Origin: Cryomorphaceae bacterium
GTDB taxonomy: Bacteria > Bacteroidota > Bacteroidia > Flavobacteriales_D > Parvicellaceae
Length of the DNA: 64,000 nt
Reading direction: 5' to 3'
Assembly: GCA_905182525.1 (NCBI GenBank)
Contig: CAJJBV010000001.1
Location: 62,001-126,000 of the forward strand
Part shown: one piece after another, positions 39,255 through 47,885 of the stretch
Layout: the number at the start of each line of letters is the position of its first letter
Numbering within the stretch: position 1 is the stretch's first letter
Made by a program: the position numbers and the translations under genes
The notes under the pieces: model-generated
What the model was told of the DNA's origin: nothing
Seen by the model: only the letters and a program-made list of their open reading frames with translations
Database searches by the model: none

Positions 39255-39593
39255 TTGAACTTTAAAGTAGAAGAGAAAGATAAGTTTTTGATAGTGAGGT
39301 GTATTAGTGATAAACTAGACGCTTTAGTATCTCCTGAGCTTAAAACTTTATTTCTTCATCATAGCAATAAGGGAGTTGTAGATTTTATTGTAGATTTATC
39401 GAAGGTAAAGTACTGTGACTCTAGTGGCTTAAGCGCTTTACTAGTTGGAAATAGAATCATTAATGAAAAAGAAGGGTCTCTAAATTTATTTGGTTTAAAC
39501 CCAATGGTAGAAAAAATTATTTCTATTTCTCAGTTAGACACTGTATTTAATATTCACGACATTGAGGAAAATACCTTAAAAAAACTATTATGA
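39255..39593 (+). CDS. STAS-domain protein (anti-sigma factor antagonist type)
   Basis: A 112-residue single STAS domain. VDLSKVKYCDSSGLSALLVGN holds the conserved D-S-S-G loop, in which a serine is phosphorylated in SpoIIAA-like proteins. In such systems it would release a sigma or switch protein when dephosphorylated; no kinase or phosphatase partner is nearby. The start is TTG at 39255. Its stop overlaps the start of the blue-copper protein gene (ATGA). Confidence 0.85.
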   Translation: MNFKVEEKDKFLIVRCISDKLDALVSPELKTLFLHHSNKGVVDFIVDLSKVKYCDSSGLSALLVGNRIINEKEGSLNLFGLNPMVEKIISISQLDTVFNIHDIEENTLKKLL

Positions 39594-40656
39594 AAAACAT
39601 TATTATTTTCACATTACTATTACCAATTTATTCAATATATGTTGTTAATGCACAAACTACCCATACAATTAACGCTGGCAGTTATTATTATACACCAAGT
39701 TCATTAACTATTGATGTTGGTGATTCAGTAATTTGGATTAATGATGGAGGATATCACGATGTTAATGGAGATATTAATTCAATAACTAATCAACCATTTA
39801 ATAATCCAGTAACTTTTGATTCTCCAGCAACTAGTACATTAGGTGCAGTTATTTTTGCATATAAATTTACAGTTGCAGGAACTTATAATTACGATTGTTC
39901 AGTAGGTTCTCATGCATCGCCGGCATGGTTGGATCTGTGATAGTAAATGTACCCGTTCAATCTCCATGTGTCCCAGACGCCCAATATTCTGACTCAACTT
40001 GGGGCATATGGCCCGATACTGCACAAAATTTTATAAGTGGAAATACTGGAGTCTATTATGAACAAATTGTGAATTTTAAACTTCCTACTGATGCAGGATC
40101 CTTAGATCCTATTTACATGGTTATACTTTAGATTCTGTTTCTTTAGTTTCTGTAGATGGAATTCCACCTGGAATATCTTTTTCTTGTAATACTTCAAACT
40201 GCACCTGGGATGGTGGAGAACAAGGTTGTGCAACCATTTCTGGTATTCCTACTACGAATGGAACGTATCCAATCAATCTTAAAATTTTAGGTTGTGTATC
40301 ACTTTTTGGTATTGTCATATGTGATACAGCTGTTTTTAGCAACTATGTAATACAAATTGGCTCTGTAGGTATAGGATAATTATGAATTAACTAATAATTC
40401 TCTTAAATTAAAAAAGGCATTTCCTAATCCATCAAATCAAAGTACAAATATTCAGTATGAAACAATTAAATCTGAAAATGTTTCATTCGAAATGACTAAT
40501 TTATTAGGTAAATCAATAATATATAGTAATGTAATTTCTAAAATAGGATTGAATAGTATCTTGGTTAATACGTCTGACTTATCAAATGGAATATACTTAT
40601 ACTCAATTAGTAATGGTAAAACTAGATCTACAAAAAGATTAATAGTAAACCATTAG
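39590..40656 (+). pseudogene. Secreted cupredoxin with type IX sorting domain, three frameshifts
   Basis: Four successive frame segments read as one protein of about 355 residues. Segment 1 has a signal peptide (ending NAQ, residue 22) and a plastocyanin-like domain with copper ligands H56, C103 and H108. After a break at about 39914-39918 (one base missing) AGMVGSVIVNVP supplies the Met ligand. A second break at about 40117 (one missing) leads to GYTLDSVSLVSVDGIPPGIS. A third at 40374 (one extra) leads to AFPNPSNQSTNIQYE and a C-terminal type A sorting domain ending at 40656. Either the gene is decaying or the sequence is faulty. It lies between the STAS gene and rnz. Confidence 0.75.
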
Positions 40657-40669
40657 ATATTACTCTTAA

Positions 40670-41584
40670 ATGAAGTTTGAGCTAACCATACTTGGTTGTG
40701 GTGGTGCAATTCCTACCTTAGATAAAAAACCCACTTCACAATATCTTAATGTACAAGACCGACATTTTTTAATAGATTGTGGCGAAGGAACTCAGATTCA
40801 ACTAAGAAAATTTAAATGTAAATTTTCTAAAATCGATCATGTTTTTATTTCTCACCTTCATGGAGATCACTTTTTGGGGATATTTGGTTATTTATCAACC
40901 TTAAGTTTATTAGGAAGAACAAATACATTAAATATTTACGCTCCTAAAGATCTAGAGAGTTTAATTGAAGCTCACAATGAAATTTCAGGAAAAAAATATA
41001 ATTTCAATCTTAATTTTATATCTCTAGACTTTAAAAAATCTACTAAATTATTTGAAGACAATGTATTAGAAGTATTTTCCTTTCCTGTAAATCACACTGT
41101 TGAATGCTGTGGTTTTCTTTTTAGAGAAAAAACTTCCAAAAGAAAAATAATTAAAGACGAAATTAAAAAACTAGGATTAGGGATAGAAGATATTAAGAAA
41201 TTAAAAAATAGTGAAGATTGCGTTTTAAACGGTTTAACGGTTAAATATGAAGATGTTACAACTTTAGGTAAAAAGTCTAGATCATATGCTTATTGTGCAG
41301 ACACAAAATATGACGAAAAAATAATTCAACACATTAAAAATGTCGACCTTCTTTACCATGAATCAACATTCTTAGAGGAATTAAAATCTAAAGCCACTAA
41401 AACTAAACATTCTACACCAAGTCAAGCTGCAAAAATTGCTCTATTGGCTAATGTAGGAAGTTTAATTATCGGTCATTTTTCTGCTAGATACGATAATGTT
41501 GATCTTTTTAAGCAGCAGGCTGTTAAGATATTCAAAAATACTACTGCAGCATATGATGGTTATACTTTCCAAATTAAAAATTAA
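40670..41584 (+). CDS. rnz: Ribonuclease Z
   Basis: Endonuclease that trims tRNA 3' ends, 304 residues, a metallo-beta-lactamase fold. The metal site HLHGDHFLG (H62, H64, D66, H67) and a late HxAxxRY-type segment (GHFSARYDN) are standard for tRNase Z. The N-terminus FELTILGCGGAIPTLDKKPTSQ is also typical. mnmD follows after 3 bases. Confidence 0.95.
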   Translation: MKFELTILGCGGAIPTLDKKPTSQYLNVQDRHFLIDCGEGTQIQLRKFKCKFSKIDHVFISHLHGDHFLGIFGYLSTLSLLGRTNTLNIYAPKDLESLIEAHNEISGKKYNFNLNFISLDFKKSTKLFEDNVLEVFSFPVNHTVECCGFLFREKTSKRKIIKDEIKKLGLGIEDIKKLKNSEDCVLNGLTVKYEDVTTLGKKSRSYAYCADTKYDEKIIQHIKNVDLLYHESTFLEELKSKATKTKHSTPSQAAKIALLANVGSLIIGHFSARYDNVDLFKQQAVKIFKNTTAAYDGYTFQIKN

Positions 41585-41587
41585 TAA

Positions 41588-42262
41588 TTGAGTAATCTTT
41601 CTATAAAAGCGACAAATGATGGTTCTTCAACAATTTATAATGAAGAATTAGATGAGCATTACCATTCAATTCATGGAGCACTACAAGAATCTTTACATGT
41701 TTTTATAGAAATGGGGTTAAATTATCATGTAAAACACAATGAAAATCTTCAAAAATTAAATATTTTAGAAATAGGTTTTGGTACAGGTCTTAACTGTATA
41801 CTAACATTGATAGAGCATTTAAAAAATGAAAAGATAGCTGTTAAATACTCAGCAATTGAACCTTTTCCTTTGAACTCAACAAGCTTAAAGAGTTTAAATT
41901 TTAAACTTTCTAATCAACACTTAAATTTATTTAATAAAATTCATGAATCTAATTGGGAAAAAGAAAATATAATTTTAAATAATTTTAATATTTCTAAATA
42001 TAATTTAAAGCTGAAAGATTTTAAAACTAATAGTTTTTATGACCTTATCTATTTTGATGCATTTGCTCCAAGAAAACAACCAGAATTATGGAATTTAGAA
42101 GTTTTTAATAAATTATTTAATTTTACTTCGATAAATGGTACTTTAGTAACTTATTGTGCTAAAGGACAAGTTAGAAGAGACCTTGAAAGTGCAGGATTTA
42201 AGGTAGAAAGACTTAATGGACCACCAGGAAAAAGAGAAATGTTAAGAGCAACTAAAATTTAA
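41588..42262 (+). CDS. mnmD: tRNA (5-methylaminomethyl-2-thiouridine)-methyltransferase MnmD
   Basis: The stand-alone methyltransferase domain of MnmC that finishes the mnm5s2U modification at tRNA position 34. The SAM motif is EIGFGTGLNCIL, and the family signature YFDAFAPRKQPELWNLEVFNKL is near the C-terminus, followed by TYCAKGQVRRDLESAGFKVERLNGPPGKREML. The FAD-dependent half of MnmC is absent, as usual in this phylum. The start is TTG at 41588, 3 bases after rnz. Confidence 0.92.
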   Translation: MSNLSIKATNDGSSTIYNEELDEHYHSIHGALQESLHVFIEMGLNYHVKHNENLQKLNILEIGFGTGLNCILTLIEHLKNEKIAVKYSAIEPFPLNSTSLKSLNFKLSNQHLNLFNKIHESNWEKENIILNNFNISKYNLKLKDFKTNSFYDLIYFDAFAPRKQPELWNLEVFNKLFNFTSINGTLVTYCAKGQVRRDLESAGFKVERLNGPPGKREMLRATKI

Positions 42263-42269
42263 GTTTTTC

Positions 42270-42902
42270 ATGTTTGTAAGCTGTACTTTCATAATTATAA
42301 TTGTAACAAGTATAATTTCTTATGCTTCTTTCAAGAATGAAAATTTCAAAAATCAGTTATTATTTTCTCCTTTTGAATATTCTAATAATAAGAAATGGTG
42401 GATAATTTTAACTCATGGTTTTATTCATGCAGACTTTTTACATCTATTTTTCAATATGTACGTGCTTTACATATTTGGACCATCTTTAGAATCATATTTT
42501 ATAAGTTCGTCTGAAATAGGATGGGTTTACTTTCTATCATTTTATTTATTAGGAATAATTTTCTCTACACTTCCATCAATTTTTAAACATAATAATAATC
42601 CAAACTATAGAAGTTTGGGTGCTTCAGGAGCAGTTTCATCTGTTGTTTTTGCTTACATAATAATTTTTCCTCTTAGAGAACTAGGTTTACTATTAATTCC
42701 TGGAGTATTTTTGCCTGGTTTTATTTTTGGAGTTTTATACTTAGTTGCAGAACATTACTTAAGTAAAAAACAATATTCTAATATTGCACATGATGCTCAT
42801 ATAAGTGGTTCAGTTTTTGGAATATTTTTTATACTAGCATATGACTATAAAAATCTATTAATATTCTTTGAAAAGGTAGTTTACTATTTTCAAAATTTTT
42901 AA
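42270..42902 (+). CDS. Rhomboid-family intramembrane serine protease
   Basis: A 210-residue, six-helix protein. HGFIHADFLHLFFNMYVLYIFG is the H-x-x-x-N oxyanion region, GASGAVSSVVFAYI carries the catalytic serine (about S119) and AHISGSVFG the catalytic histidine (about H177). The catalytic set is complete. The substrate is unknown. It is 7 bases after mnmD and 5 bases before the class IV aminotransferase gene. Confidence 0.9.
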   Translation: MFVSCTFIIIIVTSIISYASFKNENFKNQLLFSPFEYSNNKKWWIILTHGFIHADFLHLFFNMYVLYIFGPSLESYFISSSEIGWVYFLSFYLLGIIFSTLPSIFKHNNNPNYRSLGASGAVSSVVFAYIIIFPLRELGLLLIPGVFLPGFIFGVLYLVAEHYLSKKQYSNIAHDAHISGSVFGIFFILAYDYKNLLIFFEKVVYYFQNF

Positions 42903-42907
42903 TTATA

Positions 42908-43761
42908 ATGGAAGATCCAGTTAATTATAATGGGGAAATAACAGATGGTGATTCAATTGGATTTAATCAAATAAAAAGAGGTTTTAATTTTGGGGATGGA
43001 TTATTTGAATCTGTTAGAGTCTTTAATGGAGAATGTACTCTTTTAGAAAGTCATTTTAATAGAATGCTAAATGGTTTAAAAATATTAAAAATATCATTTA
43101 ATTATTCTTTTAATTTAAAATCATTAAATCAATATATTGACGAACTTTTAATTTATAAAAACATTAAACTTGGTGGAAAAGTTAAAGTATATGTTTTTAG
43201 AAGTGGTTTGGGTACTTATAAACCTGAAACTAACCAAATAAGTTTTTTAATTGAAGCTTCATCTTTAGTAGACAATAAATATATTTTAAATAAAAAAGGC
43301 TTCCTAGTTGATATTTACAAAGAATATACTAAACCCATCAATAAACTTTCCACATTTAAATCCTCAAGTTCATTGTTATATGTGCTAGCATCTATTTCAT
43401 CAAAAGAGAATAATTTAGATGATCATTTAATACTAAATGAAAATAATCAAATTATAGAATCTACAAATTCAAATATTTTTTTACTAGTTGAAGATAATAT
43501 AATAACTCCTCCCGTTGAAAGCGGATGTATTAATGGTGTTATGAGGTTAGAGATTATTAAAATTATAAAAGAGTTGGGAATAAATATTATTGAATCTAAT
43601 ATTGAAAAAAAGATTTAAGTAAAGCAAAAGAAATATTTTTATCAAATGTTATTAATGGTATTATTTGGGTGGGAGGGTATGAAAGTAAAAGATATTACAA
43701 CTTGATTTCAAAAAAAATAATTGAAAATTTAAATAAAAAATTAATTATCAATAGGGTTTAA
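42908..43761 (+). CDS. Class IV PLP aminotransferase / aminodeoxychorismate lyase-like, one frameshift
   Basis: A fold type IV PLP protein. RGFNFGDGLFESVRVFNG is the N-terminal family signature, LSTFKSSSSLLYVLA carries the PLP lysine, and ESTNSNIFLL plus PPVESGCINGVMRLE are conserved. The first frame stops at 43618; adding one A to the A-run 43605-43611 continues with DLSKAKEIFLSNVINGIIWVGG to a stop at 43761, about 284 residues. It may be the 4-amino-4-deoxychorismate lyase of folate synthesis or a branched-chain-type aminotransferase; I lean to the lyase. Repaired, its end overlaps the convergent algH by 21 bases. Confidence 0.8.
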
Positions 43762-44325
43762 TGGGAAATTTGCAATAGCTTTTAATTTTCCACCACTTTT
43801 AATTAAAATATCTTTCCACAAATCAGTATTTTCTGAAAAAACATTATTCTTTGATTCCTCTACGGCTATCCATGAATTTGAATCAAATTCATTTATAAGC
43901 TGATCGCTTGTCCAGCCTGAATACCCTAAAAAGAACTTAATTTTACTAATATCTAGAATTCCCATATTTAAAAATTCAATTATTTGATTAAAATCACCAG
44001 AGGTCCAAACATTGTCACTTATTTTTATTGAATTTTCAATAATATCTCCAAATTGATGAACAAAAAAAAGATTTGACGGGTATACAGGTCCTCCGTAATA
44101 AACGTCGATATCAGCAATTTCAAAATCTGGAATAATCTCGCTAAGCTGCAATTTCAACTTATGATTTAAAATAAAACCGTAAGATCCATCTTTATTGTGC
44201 TCACACATGTAAATAACAGATCTAGAAAAGTGGTTATCTTCCATAAAAGGCTCTGCTAATAGCAACCTACCTTTTTTTGGTTTTAAATTATTAATTCTAC
44301 TAATATTTTTAAAGGATAAATCCAT
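43741..44325 (-). CDS. YqgE/AlgH family protein
   Basis: A 194-residue member of the YqgE/AlgH family: KGRLLLAEPFMEDNHFSRSVIYMCEHN and YGGPVYPSNLFFVHQFGD and GYSGWTSDQLINE are the conserved blocks. The fold is known but the biochemical role is not settled. It shares strand with miaE upstream (40-base gap). Confidence 0.92.
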   Translation of the reverse strand: MDLSFKNISRINNLKPKKGRLLLAEPFMEDNHFSRSVIYMCEHNKDGSYGFILNHKLKLQLSEIIPDFEIADIDVYYGGPVYPSNLFFVHQFGDIIENSIKISDNVWTSGDFNQIIEFLNMGILDISKIKFFLGYSGWTSDQLINEFDSNSWIAVEESKNNVFSENTDLWKDILIKSGGKLKAIANFPLNPIDN

Positions 44326-44365
44326 TAGTTAAATCTATTAAAAAAAAGTAAATAATAAAATTTAA

Positions 44366-44944
44366 TTAGTGAATAGCCGATCGCCATGGTAAGTTGGCAG
44401 ATACTTCAGCCTCTTTGATGAGAATCTCTTCAGTTCTTTTATCAACAACTTCACTATCAAAATAACATTTAGCCATTTTTATAAAAGAATTAATATGCTC
44501 TAACTCTTGAACATATAGATTAGTATAAAATTTAGAAATTTTAGGGTCATCTACTACTTCTCCAATTAATTTAAACCTCTCAGAGCCTCTTAATTCTGCA
44601 ATTGAGGCAATTATAAGTCTGTCCATAAACAATTCCTCAGAACCAGACCTAACAATAGACATAACCCCTTTAATATATGGGTCTTTTTGAAAAACTCCAT
44701 TTAATTGATGTCCTCTATATCTAATTAATTCATAAACCTGCTTAAAATGTAAAAGTTCTTCAACAGATATTTGAATTAATTCGTCAATAATTTCGATTCT
44801 ATTTGGGTATTTAGCAATTAAAGACAAGCACATATTTGCAACTTTTCTTTCAGCATCTGCATGATCTTGAAGAAAAGAGTCAATATCTTTTACTGCTTGA
44901 TGTGCCCATTCAATTGGGGTAGTATATTTTAATTTTAATTCCAT
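44366..44944 (-). CDS. miaE: tRNA hydroxylase MiaE (tRNA-(ms2)io6A-hydroxylase type)
   Basis: A non-heme di-iron monooxygenase of the ferritin-like type, 192 residues. WAHQAVKDIDSFLQDHADAERKVA and ISVEELLHFKQVYELI and YVQELEHINSFI provide the glutamates and E-x-x-H motifs that bind the two irons. The family hydroxylates the isopentenyl group that MiaA (818-1744) first places on A37, so both ends of the pathway are in this window; the methylthiolation enzyme MiaB is not. It lies directly downstream of trkH with a 1-base gap. Confidence 0.88.
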   Translation of the reverse strand: MELKLKYTTPIEWAHQAVKDIDSFLQDHADAERKVANMCLSLIAKYPNRIEIIDELIQISVEELLHFKQVYELIRYRGHQLNGVFQKDPYIKGVMSIVRSGSEELFMDRLIIASIAELRGSERFKLIGEVVDDPKISKFYTNLYVQELEHINSFIKMAKCYFDSEVVDKRTEEILIKEAEVSANLPWRSAIH

Positions 44945-44945
44945 T

Positions 44946-46436
44946 TTAAATTCTTTTCCAAAAATAAGGTGTAAATATTAAACAAACTGTAAATATTTCT
45001 AATCTTCCCATCAACATTAACAAAGATAAAATCCATTTTCCAACAGTTGGAATATGTGAATAAGAATAGGAGGGACCAACATTTGCAATTCCTGGTCCAA
45101 CATTTCCAATAGCTGAAGCAACTGCACTAATTGAAGTTAAGATATCTAAACCTAATGCAGCTAGCAAAATAGATCCTATTGTGAAAATAAATAAATATAA
45201 GAATATGAAAGCAAGTAGGTTATAAGTTATCTGATTTGAAATTGAAGATCCATTTAATATTACAGGAATAACCCCTTTTGGATGAAGCCTTCTCTTAAAT
45301 TCTAACAAACTATTTTTTATTAATAAAATGATACGAACTATTTTAATACCACCGCTTGTACTTCCTGCAGATGCTCCTGAAAATAAAAACAAAAAGAAAA
45401 TTAAGGTCATAAAAGAACCCCAAATTGTATAATCAGCTGTAGCATATCCAGTTGTGGTAACAATAGAAACTACCTGGAAACTAATTTCTCTAAAAGATTT
45501 TATTAAACTTATATCGCTTGATAAATAATGATAAAAGGTTAATACTAATACAATCAAAAAAATAGAACTTATGTACCATTTAAATTCATCGTTTTTAAAG
45601 ATTTTACTAAACTTCATTTTTATACCAAAATATATAAGTGTAAAATTTGTTCCTGCTATTAGCATAAAAATAACTATAACTGATTCAATCCATGGATTTT
45701 GAAAAGCAGCTATTGAATCTTGTTTTGTTGAAAAACCACCTGTTGAAGTTGTTGTTAAAGAATGATTTATAGCATCGAAGAAATTCATTCCTAGAAACAT
45801 TAGTACAATTGTTTCTACTATAGTTAAACCGAGATATATAATCCATAATCTTTTGGCAGTTTCTTTTATTCTAGGATGAATTTTATCTTTAGTTGGTCCA
45901 GGTGATTCTGCAATAAATAACTCCATTCCTCCAATTCCAAGTAATGGTAAAATGGCTATTGTTAAAACAATAATTCCCATTCCTCCAATCCACTGAGTCA
46001 TACTTCTCCAAAATAAAATACTTTTAGGCAATGATTCAATATCGTTTAGTATGGTGGAGCCTGTAGTTGTAAAACCAGACATAGTTTCAAAAAATGCATT
46101 TGTTATATTTGGAATACTTCCAGAAACTAAGTATGGTAGGCTACCAAATAAAGTCATGAAAATCCAACCACCAACGACAATCAAATAACCATCTCTTTTT
46201 TTAATTTCTGAGTTCTTATGTTTTTGAGTTAATATTCTCATTAAAAATCCTGCAGAAATAGTTAAAGAACTACAAATTATAAAATCCAAATGTAAATTTT
46301 GATCAAGATCATAGATTAAAGAAAATGGAATACAGGTTAACATTAAAACTCCATTGAGTAATGTTAAGGTTCCTATAACATGAAAAATTACAGAAGTATT
46401 GAATAAGCCCTTAGTTTTATTGGAAGAATTCTTCAA
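44946..46436 (-). CDS. trkH: Trk potassium uptake channel TrkH
   Basis: A 496-residue membrane protein with four selectivity-filter repeats: GFTTTGSTIL, TTSTGGFSTKQDS, TTTGYATADYTIWG and AIGNVGPGIAN. This is the normal fourfold pattern of TrkH/KtrB. It overlaps trkA by 20 bases and follows it, so gating partner and channel are co-translated. Confidence 0.95.
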   Translation of the reverse strand: MKNSSNKTKGLFNTSVIFHVIGTLTLLNGVLMLTCIPFSLIYDLDQNLHLDFIICSSLTISAGFLMRILTQKHKNSEIKKRDGYLIVVGGWIFMTLFGSLPYLVSGSIPNITNAFFETMSGFTTTGSTILNDIESLPKSILFWRSMTQWIGGMGIIVLTIAILPLLGIGGMELFIAESPGPTKDKIHPRIKETAKRLWIIYLGLTIVETIVLMFLGMNFFDAINHSLTTTSTGGFSTKQDSIAAFQNPWIESVIVIFMLIAGTNFTLIYFGIKMKFSKIFKNDEFKWYISSIFLIVLVLTFYHYLSSDISLIKSFREISFQVVSIVTTTGYATADYTIWGSFMTLIFFLFLFSGASAGSTSGGIKIVRIILLIKNSLLEFKRRLHPKGVIPVILNGSSISNQITYNLLAFIFLYLFIFTIGSILLAALGLDILTSISAVASAIGNVGPGIANVGPSYSYSHIPTVGKWILSLLMLMGRLEIFTVCLIFTPYFWKRI

Positions 46437-47757
46437 TTTTTTTAATTGATTCTGTTAATGAAAACACGATGGTCTGGTCATTTTCTTGAAGCTGAAAATC
46501 TCCAAATGGTATTATTGGATTACCATCTCTTATAACACCTGCAATCTTTGATAAACTTGGAAAATTCAGTTGATTTAATGGTTTTTTAGTGATTTTAGTA
46601 CCACTTTTAACTATAAACTCAATTATTTCAGCATCTGTTCCATGAAGATTAGCTACTGAAGAAACATTTCCTTTCCTAACAAATTTAAAAATATTATCAG
46701 CAGCAATTATTTTCTTATTTATGAGAGTATCAACTCCAATAGATTGAGATAAATTTATGTAATCAAAATTTTCAATTCTAGCTATTGTCTTTTTAATTCC
46801 ATGGCTTTTACCAACTAAAGATGTCATTATGTTCATTTCGGAGTCTGCGGTTACAGAAACTAATGCATCAGTTTCTGTTAAACCCTCTTCTACAAGCATT
46901 TTCACATCATGTCCGTTAATATTGACAACTAAAGTACTTTTCAATGTGCTAGCCATTTCTTCGCACCTTTTTTTATCTTTTTCAACAAGAGTTACTCTAA
47001 AATCTTTTTCAAGCAGTTCTGCAGTATTTAATCCAATTCTACTACCTCCAATTATCATTACATCTTTTACCTTAAATTTATGTTTTCCACAAATTTTAAT
47101 AATATTATCTATGGATTCTTTAAGAGAGATAAAATATACAATATCATTTTCTTTGAGTATAGTTTCTCCACTCACTAACAAGGTTAAATTATCTCGATGA
47201 AGTGCAAGTGGTTTAAAAGTTAAGTTAGGGTTTAAATCTGCACTTTCTCGAACAGTTTTATTAATTAAAATTGAATTACTTGAAAGAGATATACCAAAAA
47301 CAGTAAGTTTTCCTTGTTCAAATTCTATATCATCAGTAAAAGCAGATTGATGAATTAATCTTTTTATTTCTAAAGATGCTAAATGAGTAGGTGATATTAA
47401 TGTATTTATTCCTAAATCATTATAAAAATGTTCTCTATTTTCTTTAATGATATTGTCATCATTAATTCTAGCTATAGTATGTTTAGCGCCTAATTTCTTA
47501 CCTAATATACATATAAGCATATTAGTCTCTTCACTTGATGTTACAGCAATTAGTAAATCACAAGAACTAATTAATTTCTGTTCCATTATTTCTACAGATT
47601 TAGCATCTCCAGGAATAGTAAAAACATCGAACTGAGAAGAAATAGAGTTCAATCTTTCCTCATTTTTATCAATTAAATAAATATCGTGAAATTCAGAAGA
47701 TAATAATTTGGCAAGATGAGACCCAACATCTCCAGCCCCAGCAATAATAATCTTCAT
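46417..47757 (-). CDS. trkA: Trk system regulatory subunit TrkA
   Basis: A 446-residue cytoplasmic protein with two RCK units. The first NAD-binding site is GAGDVGSHLAKLL (about residues 6-18) and the second GGSRIGLNTAELL near residue 231; each is followed by a TrkA-C domain (LTVFGISLSSNSILINKTVRE and AEIIEFIVKSGTKITKKPLNQL). It heads the trkA-trkH pair. The divergent phosphohexomutase gene lies 128 bases away. Confidence 0.95.
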   Translation of the reverse strand: MKIIIAGAGDVGSHLAKLLSSEFHDIYLIDKNEERLNSISSQFDVFTIPGDAKSVEIMEQKLISSCDLLIAVTSSEETNMLICILGKKLGAKHTIARINDDNIIKENREHFYNDLGINTLISPTHLASLEIKRLIHQSAFTDDIEFEQGKLTVFGISLSSNSILINKTVRESADLNPNLTFKPLALHRDNLTLLVSGETILKENDIVYFISLKESIDNIIKICGKHKFKVKDVMIIGGSRIGLNTAELLEKDFRVTLVEKDKKRCEEMASTLKSTLVVNINGHDVKMLVEEGLTETDALVSVTADSEMNIMTSLVGKSHGIKKTIARIENFDYINLSQSIGVDTLINKKIIAADNIFKFVRKGNVSSVANLHGTDAEIIEFIVKSGTKITKKPLNQLNFPSLSKIAGVIRDGNPIIPFGDFQLQENDQTIVFSLTESIKKIEEFFQ

Positions 47758-47861
47758 AGATTAATTTTAAACAAATATATAAGTCTTTAATAATAAGAGA
47801 ATATTTTTTATAAAAAAAAATAGTGCTAACAAAAATTACTCACTAAAGTGATTTGTTTTTT

Positions 47862-47869
47862 TACTTTTG
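47862..47869 (+). promoter_or_regulatory. Candidate -7 promoter box for the phosphohexomutase gene
   Basis: TACTTTTG matches TAnnTTTG and lies 16 bases before the ATG at 47886. The -33 region is AT-rich without a clear TTG at the right distance. Confidence 0.4.
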
Positions 47870-47885
47870 TAAAAAATAAATTTTA

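Noticed and set aside
46829-47200. Open frame of 123 codons on the plus strand opposite trkA
   Set aside because: TrkA is unmistakable on the other strand; the antisense frame has a composition expected from reading conserved codons backwards.
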